A DNA stretch of 64,000 bases from JBBRDU01 sp038203615. GTDB taxonomy: Bacteria; Verrucomicrobiota; Verrucomicrobiia; Chthoniobacterales; UBA10450. The position numbers and the translations under genes are program-made. Shown here piece after piece: positions 27,201 to 35,318 of the stretch (within the stretch, counting starts at the first letter, position 1; each line of letters starts with the position of its first letter). Where the stretch lies: the NCBI GenBank assembly GCA_038203615.1, contig JBBRDU010000002.1, positions 28,409 to 92,408 on the forward strand, given 5' to 3'. Below the pieces are notes generated by a model. That model worked only from the letters and a program-made list of their open reading frames with translations, was not told where the DNA came from and made no database searches.

Positions 27201-27636
27201 GCGCATGCGCGGCATCATGGAAAAATGCAGCTACTGCGTGCAGCGCATCGAGGAGGCCAAGATTGCCGCACATGTGCGGGCCGGCGCTTCCGGCGCGACC
27301 CTCATCCCGCGCGATTCCTTTACCAGCGCCTGCGCCCAGGCTTGCCCAAGCGAGGCGATTGTTTTCGGCGATATCGCCGATCCGGAAAGCCGCGTCTCCA
27401 AAATGAAGGCGCAGGATCGAAACTATCGACTTTTGCAGTATCTTAACGTCAAAACCCGCACCAGCTATCTGGCGCGCATCCGGAATCCGAATCCGAAGAT
27501 GCCGGACGCGCAAAAGATTGCGGTGGCCAGCCCGGCGGAAAAAGTGAGCACCGAGAACGTGAAGCACGAATCCGAAGCGCCACCCAATCCGGGAAAGCTC
27601 GCGCCCTCCGGAGAACAACCACCGGTCCATCCCTGA
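24244..27636 (+). CDS. actB: alternative complex III subunit ActB (molybdopterin-fold and 4-cluster Fe-S fusion)
   Basis: The 1130-residue protein has a twin-arginine-like start (SRRGFLKLMGGSMALAGFG, about residue 57). A large molybdopterin-oxidoreductase-like domain follows (about 80-790), which in this family carries no molybdenum. The C-terminal part (about 810-1080) is a ferredoxin-like domain with four cysteine groups: CTGCSACVIAC, CQHCENAPCETVCP, CIGTRYCANNCP and CSYC with CAQACP. These bind the Fe-S clusters that pass electrons towards ActA. The ATG at 24244 overlaps the actA stop. ActC begins eight bases downstream. Confidence 0.95.
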   Translation: MKHVFQHPPESDTGKRYWRGVGELSDTPEFHDWLEREFPAGTAELKDDEWSRRGFLKLMGGSMALAGFGLNSCRRPEAHLVPFTKSAEWTIPGKALYYATAMPRRNGALPLIATTVDGRPIKMEGNPLHPSSGGATDVFAQASILDLYDPTRSRNFLNKGKPADRAAFDAYIEKLRGQWAVDGGAGLAFLVEELHSPTRERLRTELERTYPAMRWCVYDAASSDAPLVATQTAFGANTRLLPRLDRADVVLALDSDFLDCGEGDVAGVRAFTSRRRITEAKESMNRLYVVENRFSLTGSMADHRLRCPASQIPAFTFALARQIADATTDAGLSAILATLPHATGSAGFDEQWITEAARDLVARSGTSLVLAGANQPVVVQLLVYGINSALKNIGTTLLLRDFARNPRTLSLLQLAAEIMAGRVKQLFIFGGDPVYNALRDLAQDPESRQPLDWADLQKKVPEVIRLGYHEDATSALSLWHAPLAHYLESWGDALTADGSYLAVQPMIMPLFGGLSEIELINMLLDGPKTDGPELVQETFRASGAPGDFQTAWSNFLHDGFAAHVPAHDRSAALNTAAAGSLGQKLWAPAPVPTPESPEIVFVRSYSIDDGRYSNNGWLQELPDPVTKLTWDNAALVSPNMARHLGVETGDVLRISVTDVARDAKGEQARRELVIAALIAPGHVDNSITISLGYGRKMPGFASLPYAGGAVEDSPMAADQVGFNAYFLRTVFNPHFIVADGKAVESVKVEKTGAKYALAVTQEHWSIEGRGLVREATLDRYREDKDFVKRIAGDDELPEKLPTLYTHPPLDAAQQWGMAVDLNVCTGCSACVIACQAENNIPVVGKLQVGHGRSMHWIRIDRYFASEKGFNQDRREWPEDPEMVHEPMMCQHCENAPCETVCPVNATIHSEDGLNVMAYNRCIGTRYCANNCPFKVRRFNFFDYNQRPVGKKKIAGAFGTYHEYLGPLTTKGAPDIVKLQKNPNVTVRMRGIMEKCSYCVQRIEEAKIAAHVRAGASGATLIPRDSFTSACAQACPSEAIVFGDIADPESRVSKMKAQDRNYRLLQYLNVKTRTSYLARIRNPNPKMPDAQKIAVASPAEKVSTENVKHESEAPPNPGKLAPSGEQPPVHP

Positions 27637-27644
27637 CTGAAGAA

Positions 27645-29108
27645 ATGGATAGCGCTCCCACAGCTCCAGACGTGATGGCCGACGAGGCTTCCAGTTCGGT
27701 CGAGCAACCGCTCCGGCGCATTCCGCTTGTCTTAAATAAGCGGAACTTCAGCTGGTTGACCGAACGCATTTCCGGCGTGGTGGAACAGCCGGCTCCGCGC
27801 TGGTGGTGGGTCACATTTGCCATCACCGCCACCATTGCCGCCATCGGCCTGTTCTGTCTCGGGTATCAAATCTCGACCGGCGTCGGCACGTGGGGATTGA
27901 ATCACCCGGTCGGCTGGGCCTGGGACATTACCAACTTCGTTTTCTGGATCGGTATCGGCCACGCCGGCACCCTCATCTCTGCCATCTTGTTTCTGCTCCA
28001 CCAGAAATGGCGCACCTCCATCAATCGCGCCGCCGAAGCCATGACGCTCTGCGCGGTAATGTGCGCCGCCATTTTCCCTGGCATTCACGTGGGCCGCGTC
28101 TGGATGGCCTGGTTCCTCGCGCCCATCCCGAATAACTACGGGATCTGGCCGAACTTCCGCAGCCCCCTCATGTGGGACGTGTTCGCGGTCTCGACCTATT
28201 TCGCCGTCTCCGTGCTTTTCTGGTACACCGGGCTGGTACCGGACCTGGCCACGTTGCGCGATCGCGCCACCACCAAGATCAAGAAATTCCTCTTCGGGAT
28301 TTTCGCGCTGGGCTGGCGCGGATCGAACCGCAACTGGCGCCATTACGAAATGGCCTATCTGCTTCTGGCTGGTCTTTCCACCCCGCTCGTCTTGTCCGTG
28401 CACAGCGTGGTTTCGTTCGACTTCGCCACCTCCGTCATTCCCACCTGGCACAGCACCATCTTCCCGCCCTACTTCGTGGCCGGCGCGATCTTCGGCGGGT
28501 TCGCCATGGTTCTGACCCTGATGTTGCCGGCCCGCGCCATCTTCAAGTTGCACGACATCATTACGCCGCAGCACGTCGACAAGATGGCCAAGATCATTTT
28601 GTTGACCGGTTCCTTTGTCACCTACGCCTACGCCATGGAATTTTTCGTGGCCTGGTACAGCGGGAATCAGTACGAGAAGTTTGCCTTCTACAATCGCATC
28701 CTCGGTCCCTACTGGTGGTACTGGTGGGTCGGCATGTTTTTCTGCAATTTCGTGACGCCGCAACTCTTCTGGTTCAAATGGTCGCGCCGCAATGTCTACG
28801 TTGTTTACTTCGTCTGCATGTGCGTGAACGCCGGCCTGTGGTACGAGCGTTTCATTTTTATCGTGGGCGGTTTGCATCGCGATTTCCTGCCGTCCTCGTG
28901 GGGAATTTTTCACGCCACCTGGGTCGATATCTGGACCTTTATCGGCACGTTCGGGATCTTTACTTCCCTCTTTCTCCTCTTCATCCGCTTTCTCCCGATG
29001 ATCGCCATGAGTGAGATCAAGATCGTTCTGCCCGAGGCGGACCCGCATCATCACGGCACGGCCGCGGACCATCATCCCGTGGCGGCCGGCGGAGAGGAGC
29101 GCACATGA
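27645..29108 (+). CDS. actC: alternative complex III subunit ActC (NrfD-like quinol-binding membrane protein)
   Basis: A 487-residue NrfD/PsrC-type integral membrane subunit with about ten helices. It is expected to hold the quinol site facing the periplasm. Recognisable blocks are ISTGVGTWGLNHPVGWAWDI, FWIGIGHAGTLISAILFL, FPGIHVGRVWMAWFL and LSVHSVVSFDFATSVIPTWH. The C-terminus is histidine-rich (DPHHHGTAADHH). It starts eight bases after actB and overlaps actD by four bases, so translation is probably coupled. Confidence 0.93.
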   Translation: MDSAPTAPDVMADEASSSVEQPLRRIPLVLNKRNFSWLTERISGVVEQPAPRWWWVTFAITATIAAIGLFCLGYQISTGVGTWGLNHPVGWAWDITNFVFWIGIGHAGTLISAILFLLHQKWRTSINRAAEAMTLCAVMCAAIFPGIHVGRVWMAWFLAPIPNNYGIWPNFRSPLMWDVFAVSTYFAVSVLFWYTGLVPDLATLRDRATTKIKKFLFGIFALGWRGSNRNWRHYEMAYLLLAGLSTPLVLSVHSVVSFDFATSVIPTWHSTIFPPYFVAGAIFGGFAMVLTLMLPARAIFKLHDIITPQHVDKMAKIILLTGSFVTYAYAMEFFVAWYSGNQYEKFAFYNRILGPYWWYWWVGMFFCNFVTPQLFWFKWSRRNVYVVYFVCMCVNAGLWYERFIFIVGGLHRDFLPSSWGIFHATWVDIWTFIGTFGIFTSLFLLFIRFLPMIAMSEIKIVLPEADPHHHGTAADHHPVAAGGEERT

Positions 29109-29659
29109 GAACGCCCTCCGGTCACAAGGTTTACGCCATGGCGGCGGAGTATCCGAGTCCCGCGGCGCTCTACGAAGCGGCCAAGATTGTGCGCGACGCT
29201 GGGTTCAAGCGCTGGGATGTGTATTCGCCTTTCCCCATTCATGGAATGGACGAAGCCATGGGCCTCGGCAAATCGTGGCTCAGCGCGGTCGTGCTCATCG
29301 GCGGCATCACCGGGCTGCTCACCGCCGCCGTGCTCGAGTTCGGCCCATCCTGGATCATTTACCCGATGATCGTGCACGGGAAGCCGTATGACTGGCGCAC
29401 CGTGCCGGCGTTTTTCCCAATCATGTTCGAGATGACCGTACTTTTCTCCGCCTTCGCGGCCTTCTTTGCCTGGATCATCATGAACGGTTTGCCGCGTTGG
29501 CATCATCCCATCTTCAACTGGGAGAGGTTCAGCCGCGCTACCAACGACGGATTTTTCCTGGCCATTGAAGCGCGCGATTCGCGTTTCACCGAGATGGAGG
29601 CCCGCGAAATTCTCGAGCGCAGCGGCGGCCAGCATATCACCATCGTGCACGAAGACTGA
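29105..29659 (+). CDS. actD: alternative complex III subunit ActD (DUF3341)
   Basis: 184 residues with two membrane helices (about 57-80 and 98-125) and a cytoplasmic N-terminal domain. AAEYPSPAALYEAAKIVRDA, GFKRWDVYSPFPIHGMDEAM and WPxxxNWxRF-like RWHHPIFNWERF identify DUF3341. In solved ACIII structures this subunit packs against ActC. It overlaps actC by four bases and is followed by actE after two bases. Confidence 0.92.
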   Translation: MRTPSGHKVYAMAAEYPSPAALYEAAKIVRDAGFKRWDVYSPFPIHGMDEAMGLGKSWLSAVVLIGGITGLLTAAVLEFGPSWIIYPMIVHGKPYDWRTVPAFFPIMFEMTVLFSAFAAFFAWIIMNGLPRWHHPIFNWERFSRATNDGFFLAIEARDSRFTEMEAREILERSGGQHITIVHED

Positions 29660-29661
29660 TT

Positions 29662-30354
29662 ATGTTGCGCGGCTTCTTTCTCATTTTTATCCTCGGTGGC
29701 GTCGCCCTCGTCGCCATCTTTGGCTTCCGCGGGCAAAAAAGCACCGGAAGCCCGATCGAAGTTTTCCCGGACATGGTGCGCCAGCCCAAGGTCCGGGCTC
29801 AGGCTCCATCTGGTTTCTTTGCTGATGGCCGCGGCGCTCGTTCGCCCATCACCGGCACGGTGCCGATCGGCTACGAAATGCCGAAACCGGAAACGATGGC
29901 TGCTCCGGCCGCACCGATGGAGGTCCCGGCGCCGCGCCAGCGCCTCGCCTTCAGTGAAGGGACTGATTACTACAATACCGGCAAGATGACCCAGCAGTGG
30001 GGGGCCGGTCTGCCGGTCGAGGTCACGCCCGCCTTGATGCAGCGGGGGCGCGAGCGCTTCAATATCACCTGTGCCATGTGCCACGGGGCCACCGCCGCCG
30101 GCAACGGAGTCACTAAACAGTACGGCCTAACGACAATTGTAACCCTACAGGACGATCGCATTCGCAAAATGGCCGACGGCGAAATTTTTAACACCATCAC
30201 CAACGGCAAGAACACGATGATGCCGTACGGCTCCAACCTTTCGGTGAATGACCGTTGGGCCATTATCGCGTATCTGCGCGCTTTGCAGCGCAGCCAGAAC
30301 GCCACCCTTGCCGATGTGCCGGAGGAGCAGCGCGCCGCGTTGGACAAGAAATGA
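29662..30354 (+). CDS. actE: alternative complex III subunit ActE, monoheme cytochrome c
   Basis: 230 residues with an N-terminal membrane anchor (about 4-22), then a conserved region (VFPDMVRQPKVRAQ) and one heme site, CAMCH, near residue 135. A methionine in TMMPYGSNL is the likely sixth ligand. ActE is thought to receive electrons from ActA and pass them to the oxidase. The stop overlaps the actF start. Confidence 0.92.
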   Translation: MLRGFFLIFILGGVALVAIFGFRGQKSTGSPIEVFPDMVRQPKVRAQAPSGFFADGRGARSPITGTVPIGYEMPKPETMAAPAAPMEVPAPRQRLAFSEGTDYYNTGKMTQQWGAGLPVEVTPALMQRGRERFNITCAMCHGATAAGNGVTKQYGLTTIVTLQDDRIRKMADGEIFNTITNGKNTMMPYGSNLSVNDRWAIIAYLRALQRSQNATLADVPEEQRAALDKK

Positions 30355-31553
30355 GCGAACGTTCTCAATCATTGCCGCGCCCGGAAGGCGAATATTTTGA
30401 GAGTACTCGTTTCGCCGGTCTGTCCGTCCTCCTGGGCGGGGTCGCTTTTGTCGCCCTCGTTCTCTCGGTGGTGGGCGCTTATGTTGAGCCGCAGCAGTTC
30501 GCTTTCTCCTGGCTCTTTGCCTTTGCTGTTTTCTTCACCCTCTGCGCCGGTTGTTTCTTCTGGACGCTGGTGCACCACGCCACCGACGCGGAATGGTCGG
30601 TCGTCGTGCGCCGCCAGTTGGAGAACATTGCGTCGCTCCTGGCCGCCCTGGCCTTGTTGTTCATTCCCGTCCTGCTGCTTCGCCATCATCTTTACGGGTG
30701 GATGACCGTCCCGGTCGGGCAGGACCCGGTGCTGGATGCCAAGCGGGCGTATCTGAACTGGGATTTCTTCCTCGCCCGCGCGCTCATCACTTTTCTCTTC
30801 TTCATCGTCGCGTCGCAATTGCTGCGGCGTTATTCCATCCGGCAGGACAGCGATGGCAACCCGCGCTTCACCTTGAAGATGCGCAAGGTCACTTTTATCA
30901 GCCTCCCGCTTTTTGCCCTCTGCCTGAGCTTTGGCGCGTGTGACTGGCTCATGAGCCTGAACTACAAATGGTTCTCCACCATGTGGGCCGTTTACATTTT
31001 CGCGGGCGCCGCCGGAAGTTCCATGTCGTTGCTTGTCCTCGTCATCACGGCCTTGCGCCGGGCCGGTTATCTGAAAGATCTCGTCACGCTCGAGCATTAC
31101 CACGTCATGGGAAAATGGATGCTCGCCTTCAGCGTGTTCTGGGCCTACATCGGCTTCAGCCAGTACATGCTCATCTGGTACGCGAACATTCCGGAAGAGA
31201 CGCAATACTTCCTGGCCCGGAATACCGAGAGCTGGTGGACCCTCAGCATGATTCTCGTCTTCGGACGATTCTTCGGGCCGTTCGGAATTCTGCTTCTCCG
31301 CTCGATCAAGAAACGGCCGCACCAGCTTTGCTGGCTGGCTGGCTGGATCGTTGGCATGCAGACCCTCGACATGTACGTCATCGTCATGCCCGCCTTCCAC
31401 GGCAGCGGCGTGCATGTCAGCATCTGGGATTTCGTCTCGCTCATCGCCATCGGCGCCACCCTCGCTTTCTTGTACCTGCGCGTGGTCCGGCGCCCATCGC
31501 TCTTCCCCGTGCGCGACCCGCGCCTGATGGAGTCGCTCAAACTGGTGAATTAA
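30351..31553 (+). CDS. actF: alternative complex III subunit ActF, ten-helix membrane protein
   Basis: The 400-residue polytopic protein is related to ActC but without the quinol-site residues. Blocks include FWTLVHHATDAEWSVVVRRQ, SFGACDWLMSLNYKWFSTMW, ITALRRAGYLKDLVTLEHYH and FSVFWAYIGFSQYMLIWYAN, all typical of ActF. I chose the ATG at 30351, which overlaps the actE stop. A longer frame reaches back to 30255 but lies inside actE. The stop is immediately followed by the next ATG. Confidence 0.92.
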   Translation: MSERSQSLPRPEGEYFESTRFAGLSVLLGGVAFVALVLSVVGAYVEPQQFAFSWLFAFAVFFTLCAGCFFWTLVHHATDAEWSVVVRRQLENIASLLAALALLFIPVLLLRHHLYGWMTVPVGQDPVLDAKRAYLNWDFFLARALITFLFFIVASQLLRRYSIRQDSDGNPRFTLKMRKVTFISLPLFALCLSFGACDWLMSLNYKWFSTMWAVYIFAGAAGSSMSLLVLVITALRRAGYLKDLVTLEHYHVMGKWMLAFSVFWAYIGFSQYMLIWYANIPEETQYFLARNTESWWTLSMILVFGRFFGPFGILLLRSIKKRPHQLCWLAGWIVGMQTLDMYVIVMPAFHGSGVHVSIWDFVSLIAIGATLAFLYLRVVRRPSLFPVRDPRLMESLKLVN

Positions 31554-32090
31554 ATGGCCGAAGCACAATCACTTCGACAGGTTGCTCAATCGCGCGCGCC
31601 GCTCTCGGCCTGGCTCGGAATCCTTCTCTTGTTCATGCTCTTCGGAGTCATCGTCCTGGCGGTCGTTGGCCCATCCGTCCGGACGGATCAGTACGAACAG
31701 ACCCGCGCGAAGAAACGTGCCGATATTCTGAAGGGATTACGCGAAGAAGATGCCAAAACGTTGACCTCCTATAGCTGGGTGGATAAAGCCAAGGGCTCGG
31801 CTCACATCCCGATCGAACGCGCCATGCGGTTGACCATGGCGGAGCTGGCTCAAAAAAAACCGGCGGCCGCCTATCCGATCGCCACGCCGCCGCCAGCACC
31901 CGCGGCCCCGGCCGCCGCGGCCACGAATCCGCCCGGAGCGAAACCAGCCACGCCGCCCGTGGCTGCCTCGACTCCTCCGGCCGCCCCCGCGCCGCCCAGT
32001 GCCAAGCCCGCGGCCAGCCCGCCGGGCCCGCCTAACCAATCCGCGCCTGGCACTCCGCTGCCGGTCGCGGGTAAATCGCCCACCCCTTGA
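31554..32090 (+). CDS. small membrane protein with Ala/Pro-rich tail, between actF and ccoN-like gene
   Basis: I have no family name for it. The 178-residue protein has one membrane helix (about 18-41), then a short conserved-looking segment (TSYSWVDKAKGSAHIPIERA, residues 77-96) and a tail of about 70 residues made almost only of Ala, Pro, Ser and Thr. The VDKAKG...IPIERAM segment resembles small proteins found with ACIII or copper-oxidase gene sets (from memory), perhaps an accessory for subunit II maturation. It starts directly after the actF stop codon. Confidence 0.7.
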   Translation: MAEAQSLRQVAQSRAPLSAWLGILLLFMLFGVIVLAVVGPSVRTDQYEQTRAKKRADILKGLREEDAKTLTSYSWVDKAKGSAHIPIERAMRLTMAELAQKKPAAAYPIATPPPAPAAPAAAATNPPGAKPATPPVAASTPPAAPAPPSAKPAASPPGPPNQSAPGTPLPVAGKSPTP

Positions 32091-32129
32091 TGGATCGCCT
32101 CGACATGACGCCGATGTTGCTCACACCTT

Positions 32130-33617
32130 ATGGATGCCGCTGAAGTTCCACTAAAGGCGCCGGCGTTTTCTGCGGATGTCCCGACCAGTGAGGTCGAGCA
32201 GGTGGAGCGCGCCTTGATCGATGCTTCCACGCGTCTGCCCGTGTTGATGTTCTACACGTCCGCTCTTGTCTGGCTCCTCATCGGCACGTTCGCGGCCGTG
32301 CTCGATTCGTTAAAACTGCACTCTCCAGATTTGTTAGGCAACGTGAGCTTTCTCACGTGGGGTCGTGTCCATCCCGCGCACATGAACATCATGGTTTATG
32401 GCTGGGCCTCCATGGCCGGCATGGGCACCGCCATCTGGTTGATGGCTCGCCTCTGTCGCACCGTTTTGCGTTATCCACTTCTTCTCGTGGTCGGAGCCGC
32501 TTTCTGGAATCTGGGTGTCCTTCTGGGGGTCGGCGCGATCATGGCCGGCGATAGCACCGGCTATGCGTGGCTCGAGTTTCCACCCTACGCTTCCCTCATT
32601 CTTTTCGTGGCCTACTCGATGATTATGTCGTGGGCCGTGCTCATGTTCCGTTTTCGGCGCGGGGAGCAGATCTACATCACGCAATGGTATTTGATCGGCG
32701 CTTTCTTGTGGTTCCCCTGGCTCTACAGCGCCGCGCAATTAATGCTTTTCGCTGTGCCGGTGCAGGGGGTGATGCAGGCTGCGGTTAACTGGTGGTTCGC
32801 CAATAATCTTCTCTTTCTCTGGTTCGGCGCCATCGCCTTGGGAACGGCTTATTACATGATCCCGAAAGTGATCGGGCGCCCGGTTTACAGTTATCACCTG
32901 GCCACCATCGGTTTCTGGACCTACGCGCTCTTTTCCAGTTGGACCGGCATGCAACGCCTGATCGACGGACCGTTCCCAGCCTGGATGATTACGGCCAGCA
33001 TCGCGGCCACGATCCTCACGATTATCCCGGTCGCGACGGTCGGACTGAACCATCACATGACCATGGCGGGCAATTTCCAACTGATGCGGTATAGCCCCAC
33101 CTTGCGCTTCACCGTCTTCGGCGCCATGTCCTACACGGTATTCAGCGCCGTCGGCCTGTTGATTTCATTGCGCTCGGTGGCGCGCTACGTCCACTTCACC
33201 GAAGCGAGCGCGGCCTATACGCAGCTCGGACTTTATGCTTTCTACAGCATGATCATTTTCGGCTCGATGTACTATATCGTCCCGCGCCTGGTTGGCCTTG
33301 AGTGGCGATATGGTTCGCTCATTAAGCTCCATTTCTGGGCGGCGGCTTATGGCATCGGACTGATGACTTTGATGCTGCTGGGCGGTGGTTTTGTGCAGGG
33401 ATCGAATATGAATGATCCATCGATTGCCTTTATCGAGAGCAACCAATCCATCCTGCCCTATCTGCGCGGCGCTACCCTCGCCGAGCTGCTCCTGCTGGTC
33501 GCACACGGCGTTTTCGCGTTTCATTTTGGCCTCATGCTCTTCGGCTTGGGCCGGACGGCGAGCGTGCCCACATTTTTGAATCCCATGGAAGAGGAAGAGG
33601 CAGAGCCGGTCTTATGA
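32130..33617 (+). CDS. CcoN-like (cbb3 oxidase subunit I family) protein lacking active-site histidines
   Basis: The 495-residue protein has about 12-13 membrane helices. It aligns to CcoN over its length: GRVHPAHMNIMVYGW, TAYYMIPKVIGRPVYSYHL, FGSMYYIVPRLVG and LIKLHFWAA. One low-spin heme b ligand is kept (His84). The others are not: WWYGHN of CcoN reads WWFANN (CuB His to Asn225), WAGPHH reads WTGMQR (two CuB His to Gln275, Arg276), and the GHVHSG block reads AYTQLG (b3 and b ligands to Tyr363 and Gln365). The active-site tyrosine block is also changed. It cannot be a normal oxygen reductase. A role as electron-transfer partner or scaffold of ACIII is inferred from operon position. Confidence 0.88.
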   Translation: MDAAEVPLKAPAFSADVPTSEVEQVERALIDASTRLPVLMFYTSALVWLLIGTFAAVLDSLKLHSPDLLGNVSFLTWGRVHPAHMNIMVYGWASMAGMGTAIWLMARLCRTVLRYPLLLVVGAAFWNLGVLLGVGAIMAGDSTGYAWLEFPPYASLILFVAYSMIMSWAVLMFRFRRGEQIYITQWYLIGAFLWFPWLYSAAQLMLFAVPVQGVMQAAVNWWFANNLLFLWFGAIALGTAYYMIPKVIGRPVYSYHLATIGFWTYALFSSWTGMQRLIDGPFPAWMITASIAATILTIIPVATVGLNHHMTMAGNFQLMRYSPTLRFTVFGAMSYTVFSAVGLLISLRSVARYVHFTEASAAYTQLGLYAFYSMIIFGSMYYIVPRLVGLEWRYGSLIKLHFWAAAYGIGLMTLMLLGGGFVQGSNMNDPSIAFIESNQSILPYLRGATLAELLLLVAHGVFAFHFGLMLFGLGRTASVPTFLNPMEEEEAEPVL

Positions 33618-34435
33618 AAGGATTGAAGCCACTTTTCTTCGCTCTCTTCACCACCTTCGCCTTTTCCTGGCTGGGCCTGGCGCTTGTGCCGAACTTCCAA
33701 ATTGGACAGCTCGATCCGCAATCGGACGAGGATGGGACAGACATCTATCCAATGCCACCCTCCGGCATGGCGCAACGCGGGGCCAAGGTCTACGCCGCGA
33801 ACGGCTGCTTTTATTGTCACACCCAGCAGGTGCGCCCCGATTCTGATTCGTCCGACATCGACCGGAAATGGGGGAAGCGTCGCAGCGCCCCGCGCGACTA
33901 TATTTTTAGCCGACCCGTCATGTTGGGCAGAGCGCGCATGGGCCCGGATCTGTCCAACGTCGGTAAACGCGCGCCAGCCGACGATCAAAAGGAACCGGCG
34001 CAGGCAGCAAACCCGGCCGGCTCGCCCAGCGCGTCACCGGCCGTTGTATCTGCTTCCCCGACAGCTGCGCCTGCCGTTGCATCGCAGGCGACGTCACTCG
34101 ACTCACCGCCGGATACGAACGGTGCGCCGCCTCCATATTCCGCAGCCTGGCACCATCAGCATCTTTACGCGCCCCGCGCGATTAATCTCGATTCGAATAT
34201 GCCTTCCTATCGCTTTCTTTATCAGGAACGCCGCATCAGTGGTCAGCCTGCGGCCGACGCCTTGAATCTGAAAGGCGAAGACGCTCCTGCCGCCGGTTGG
34301 GAGGTCGTTCCCACTTACGAAGCGAAATGTCTGGTCGCGTATTTGATGTCGCTCGATCAGTCGCATCCGCTCAAAGAAGTGAAATCGGCCGTCCCACCTT
34401 CGCCGCCGGCGCCTGGAAAGGCGGCTGCCAAATGA
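33614..34435 (+). CDS. CcoO-like membrane monoheme cytochrome c
   Basis: 273 residues with an N-terminal membrane helix (about 7-27), the heme site GCFYCHTQQVRPDSD (near residue 72), RDYIFSRPVMLGRARMGPDL and SNVG. Later come WHHQHLYAPRAINLDSNMP with the methionine ligand. These are the CcoO signatures. An insertion of about 60 Ala/Pro/Ser residues (about 120-175) separates the heme half from the methionine half and is not part of typical CcoO. It overlaps both neighbours by four bases, so it is made together with the CcoN-like protein and is presumably its partner. Confidence 0.88.
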   Translation: MKGLKPLFFALFTTFAFSWLGLALVPNFQIGQLDPQSDEDGTDIYPMPPSGMAQRGAKVYAANGCFYCHTQQVRPDSDSSDIDRKWGKRRSAPRDYIFSRPVMLGRARMGPDLSNVGKRAPADDQKEPAQAANPAGSPSASPAVVSASPTAAPAVASQATSLDSPPDTNGAPPPYSAAWHHQHLYAPRAINLDSNMPSYRFLYQERRISGQPAADALNLKGEDAPAAGWEVVPTYEAKCLVAYLMSLDQSHPLKEVKSAVPPSPPAPGKAAAK

Positions 34436-35214
34436 ACGAGAACGTTCCTCATCCCGCTCCGCGCGCGCGCCAGGGCACGGACTATTCCGAACACGCCGAT
34501 GTCCAGCAGGTGCATGCCGCGATTCAACGCGAAAAACAGGAACCGCGCGTGGGCCTCGAGCCGCTTTCCATTTGGTTGATTGTCGTTTACGGGCTCGCGC
34601 TGTTTTTTGGAGGCGCCTACTTGGGCCGCTATTCGGGGAACTTTTCGGGCGACAGCCTCAGCATCGGCTTCGAGCCGCCGAAAGGGCATGGACCGGGCGG
34701 ACCGGGAGGCGCTGCCGAACAGGCAGGGCTTTCACCGGCGGATCGCGGCAAAAAGATTTTCTCAGCAAACTGCGCCACCTGTCACCAGATGACGGGCCAG
34801 GGCGTGGCCGGTCAATATCCGCCGCTGGCGGCATCCGAGTATGTGAATGGCGGCACCCGGCGGCTTGGCATGATTTTGTTGAAAGGTCTGCAAGGCCCGC
34901 TCAAAGTGAAGGGTGCGCAATACGGCACCGCCGTGATGCAACCCTGGGAAACGACGCTGAACGATCAGAAGATCGCCGATGTCCTGACCTATATCCGGCA
35001 GGAGTGGGGCAACACGGGTGGGCCGGTTGCTCCGGAAAGCCTCTCCGCGCTGCGCAAGGAGGTCGCCTCGCACAAGGAATCCTGGACGGAGCCGGATTTG
35101 CTGGCCGTTCCGGCGGATGCCAATCTTCCGGGCGGCGAATCCGCCGCGGCCAAGCCGGGAGCACCGGCCGGGGCGCAGGGCACTCCGGCTCCGGCCGCTT
35201 CGCCCAAGGGCTGA
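34432..35214 (+). CDS. membrane-anchored monoheme cytochrome c (CcoP-like position)
   Basis: 260 residues: a soluble N-terminal segment, one membrane helix (about 46-66), a glycine-rich linker, then a cytochrome c domain with CATCH near residue 119 and AVMQPWETTLNDQKIADVLT, in which the methionine is the likely ligand. The tail is Ala/Pro-rich. True CcoP has two hemes, and here only one is present. The ATG at 34432 overlaps the CcoO-like stop. It is the last gene of the complex III operon. Confidence 0.85.
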   Translation: MNENVPHPAPRARQGTDYSEHADVQQVHAAIQREKQEPRVGLEPLSIWLIVVYGLALFFGGAYLGRYSGNFSGDSLSIGFEPPKGHGPGGPGGAAEQAGLSPADRGKKIFSANCATCHQMTGQGVAGQYPPLAASEYVNGGTRRLGMILLKGLQGPLKVKGAQYGTAVMQPWETTLNDQKIADVLTYIRQEWGNTGGPVAPESLSALRKEVASHKESWTEPDLLAVPADANLPGGESAAAKPGAPAGAQGTPAPAASPKG

Positions 35215-35318
35215 AGAAGAAGCGGCATCTTTGCCGCTTTTTAGCAAGCGAGAACCGACTGGAAGCCGCTTCTACTTCGCCGGAGATCATGGCACGCAAC
35301 TAGCGGCATTTCCCTGGT

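Noticed and set aside
26422..27630. 402-codon open frame opposite the actB Fe-S region
   Set aside because: ActB is certain here, and the antisense translation has no recognisable motif or start context.
27732..29075. 447-codon open frame opposite actC
   Set aside because: It is a shadow of a certain membrane protein gene; its composition is typical of complemented helices.
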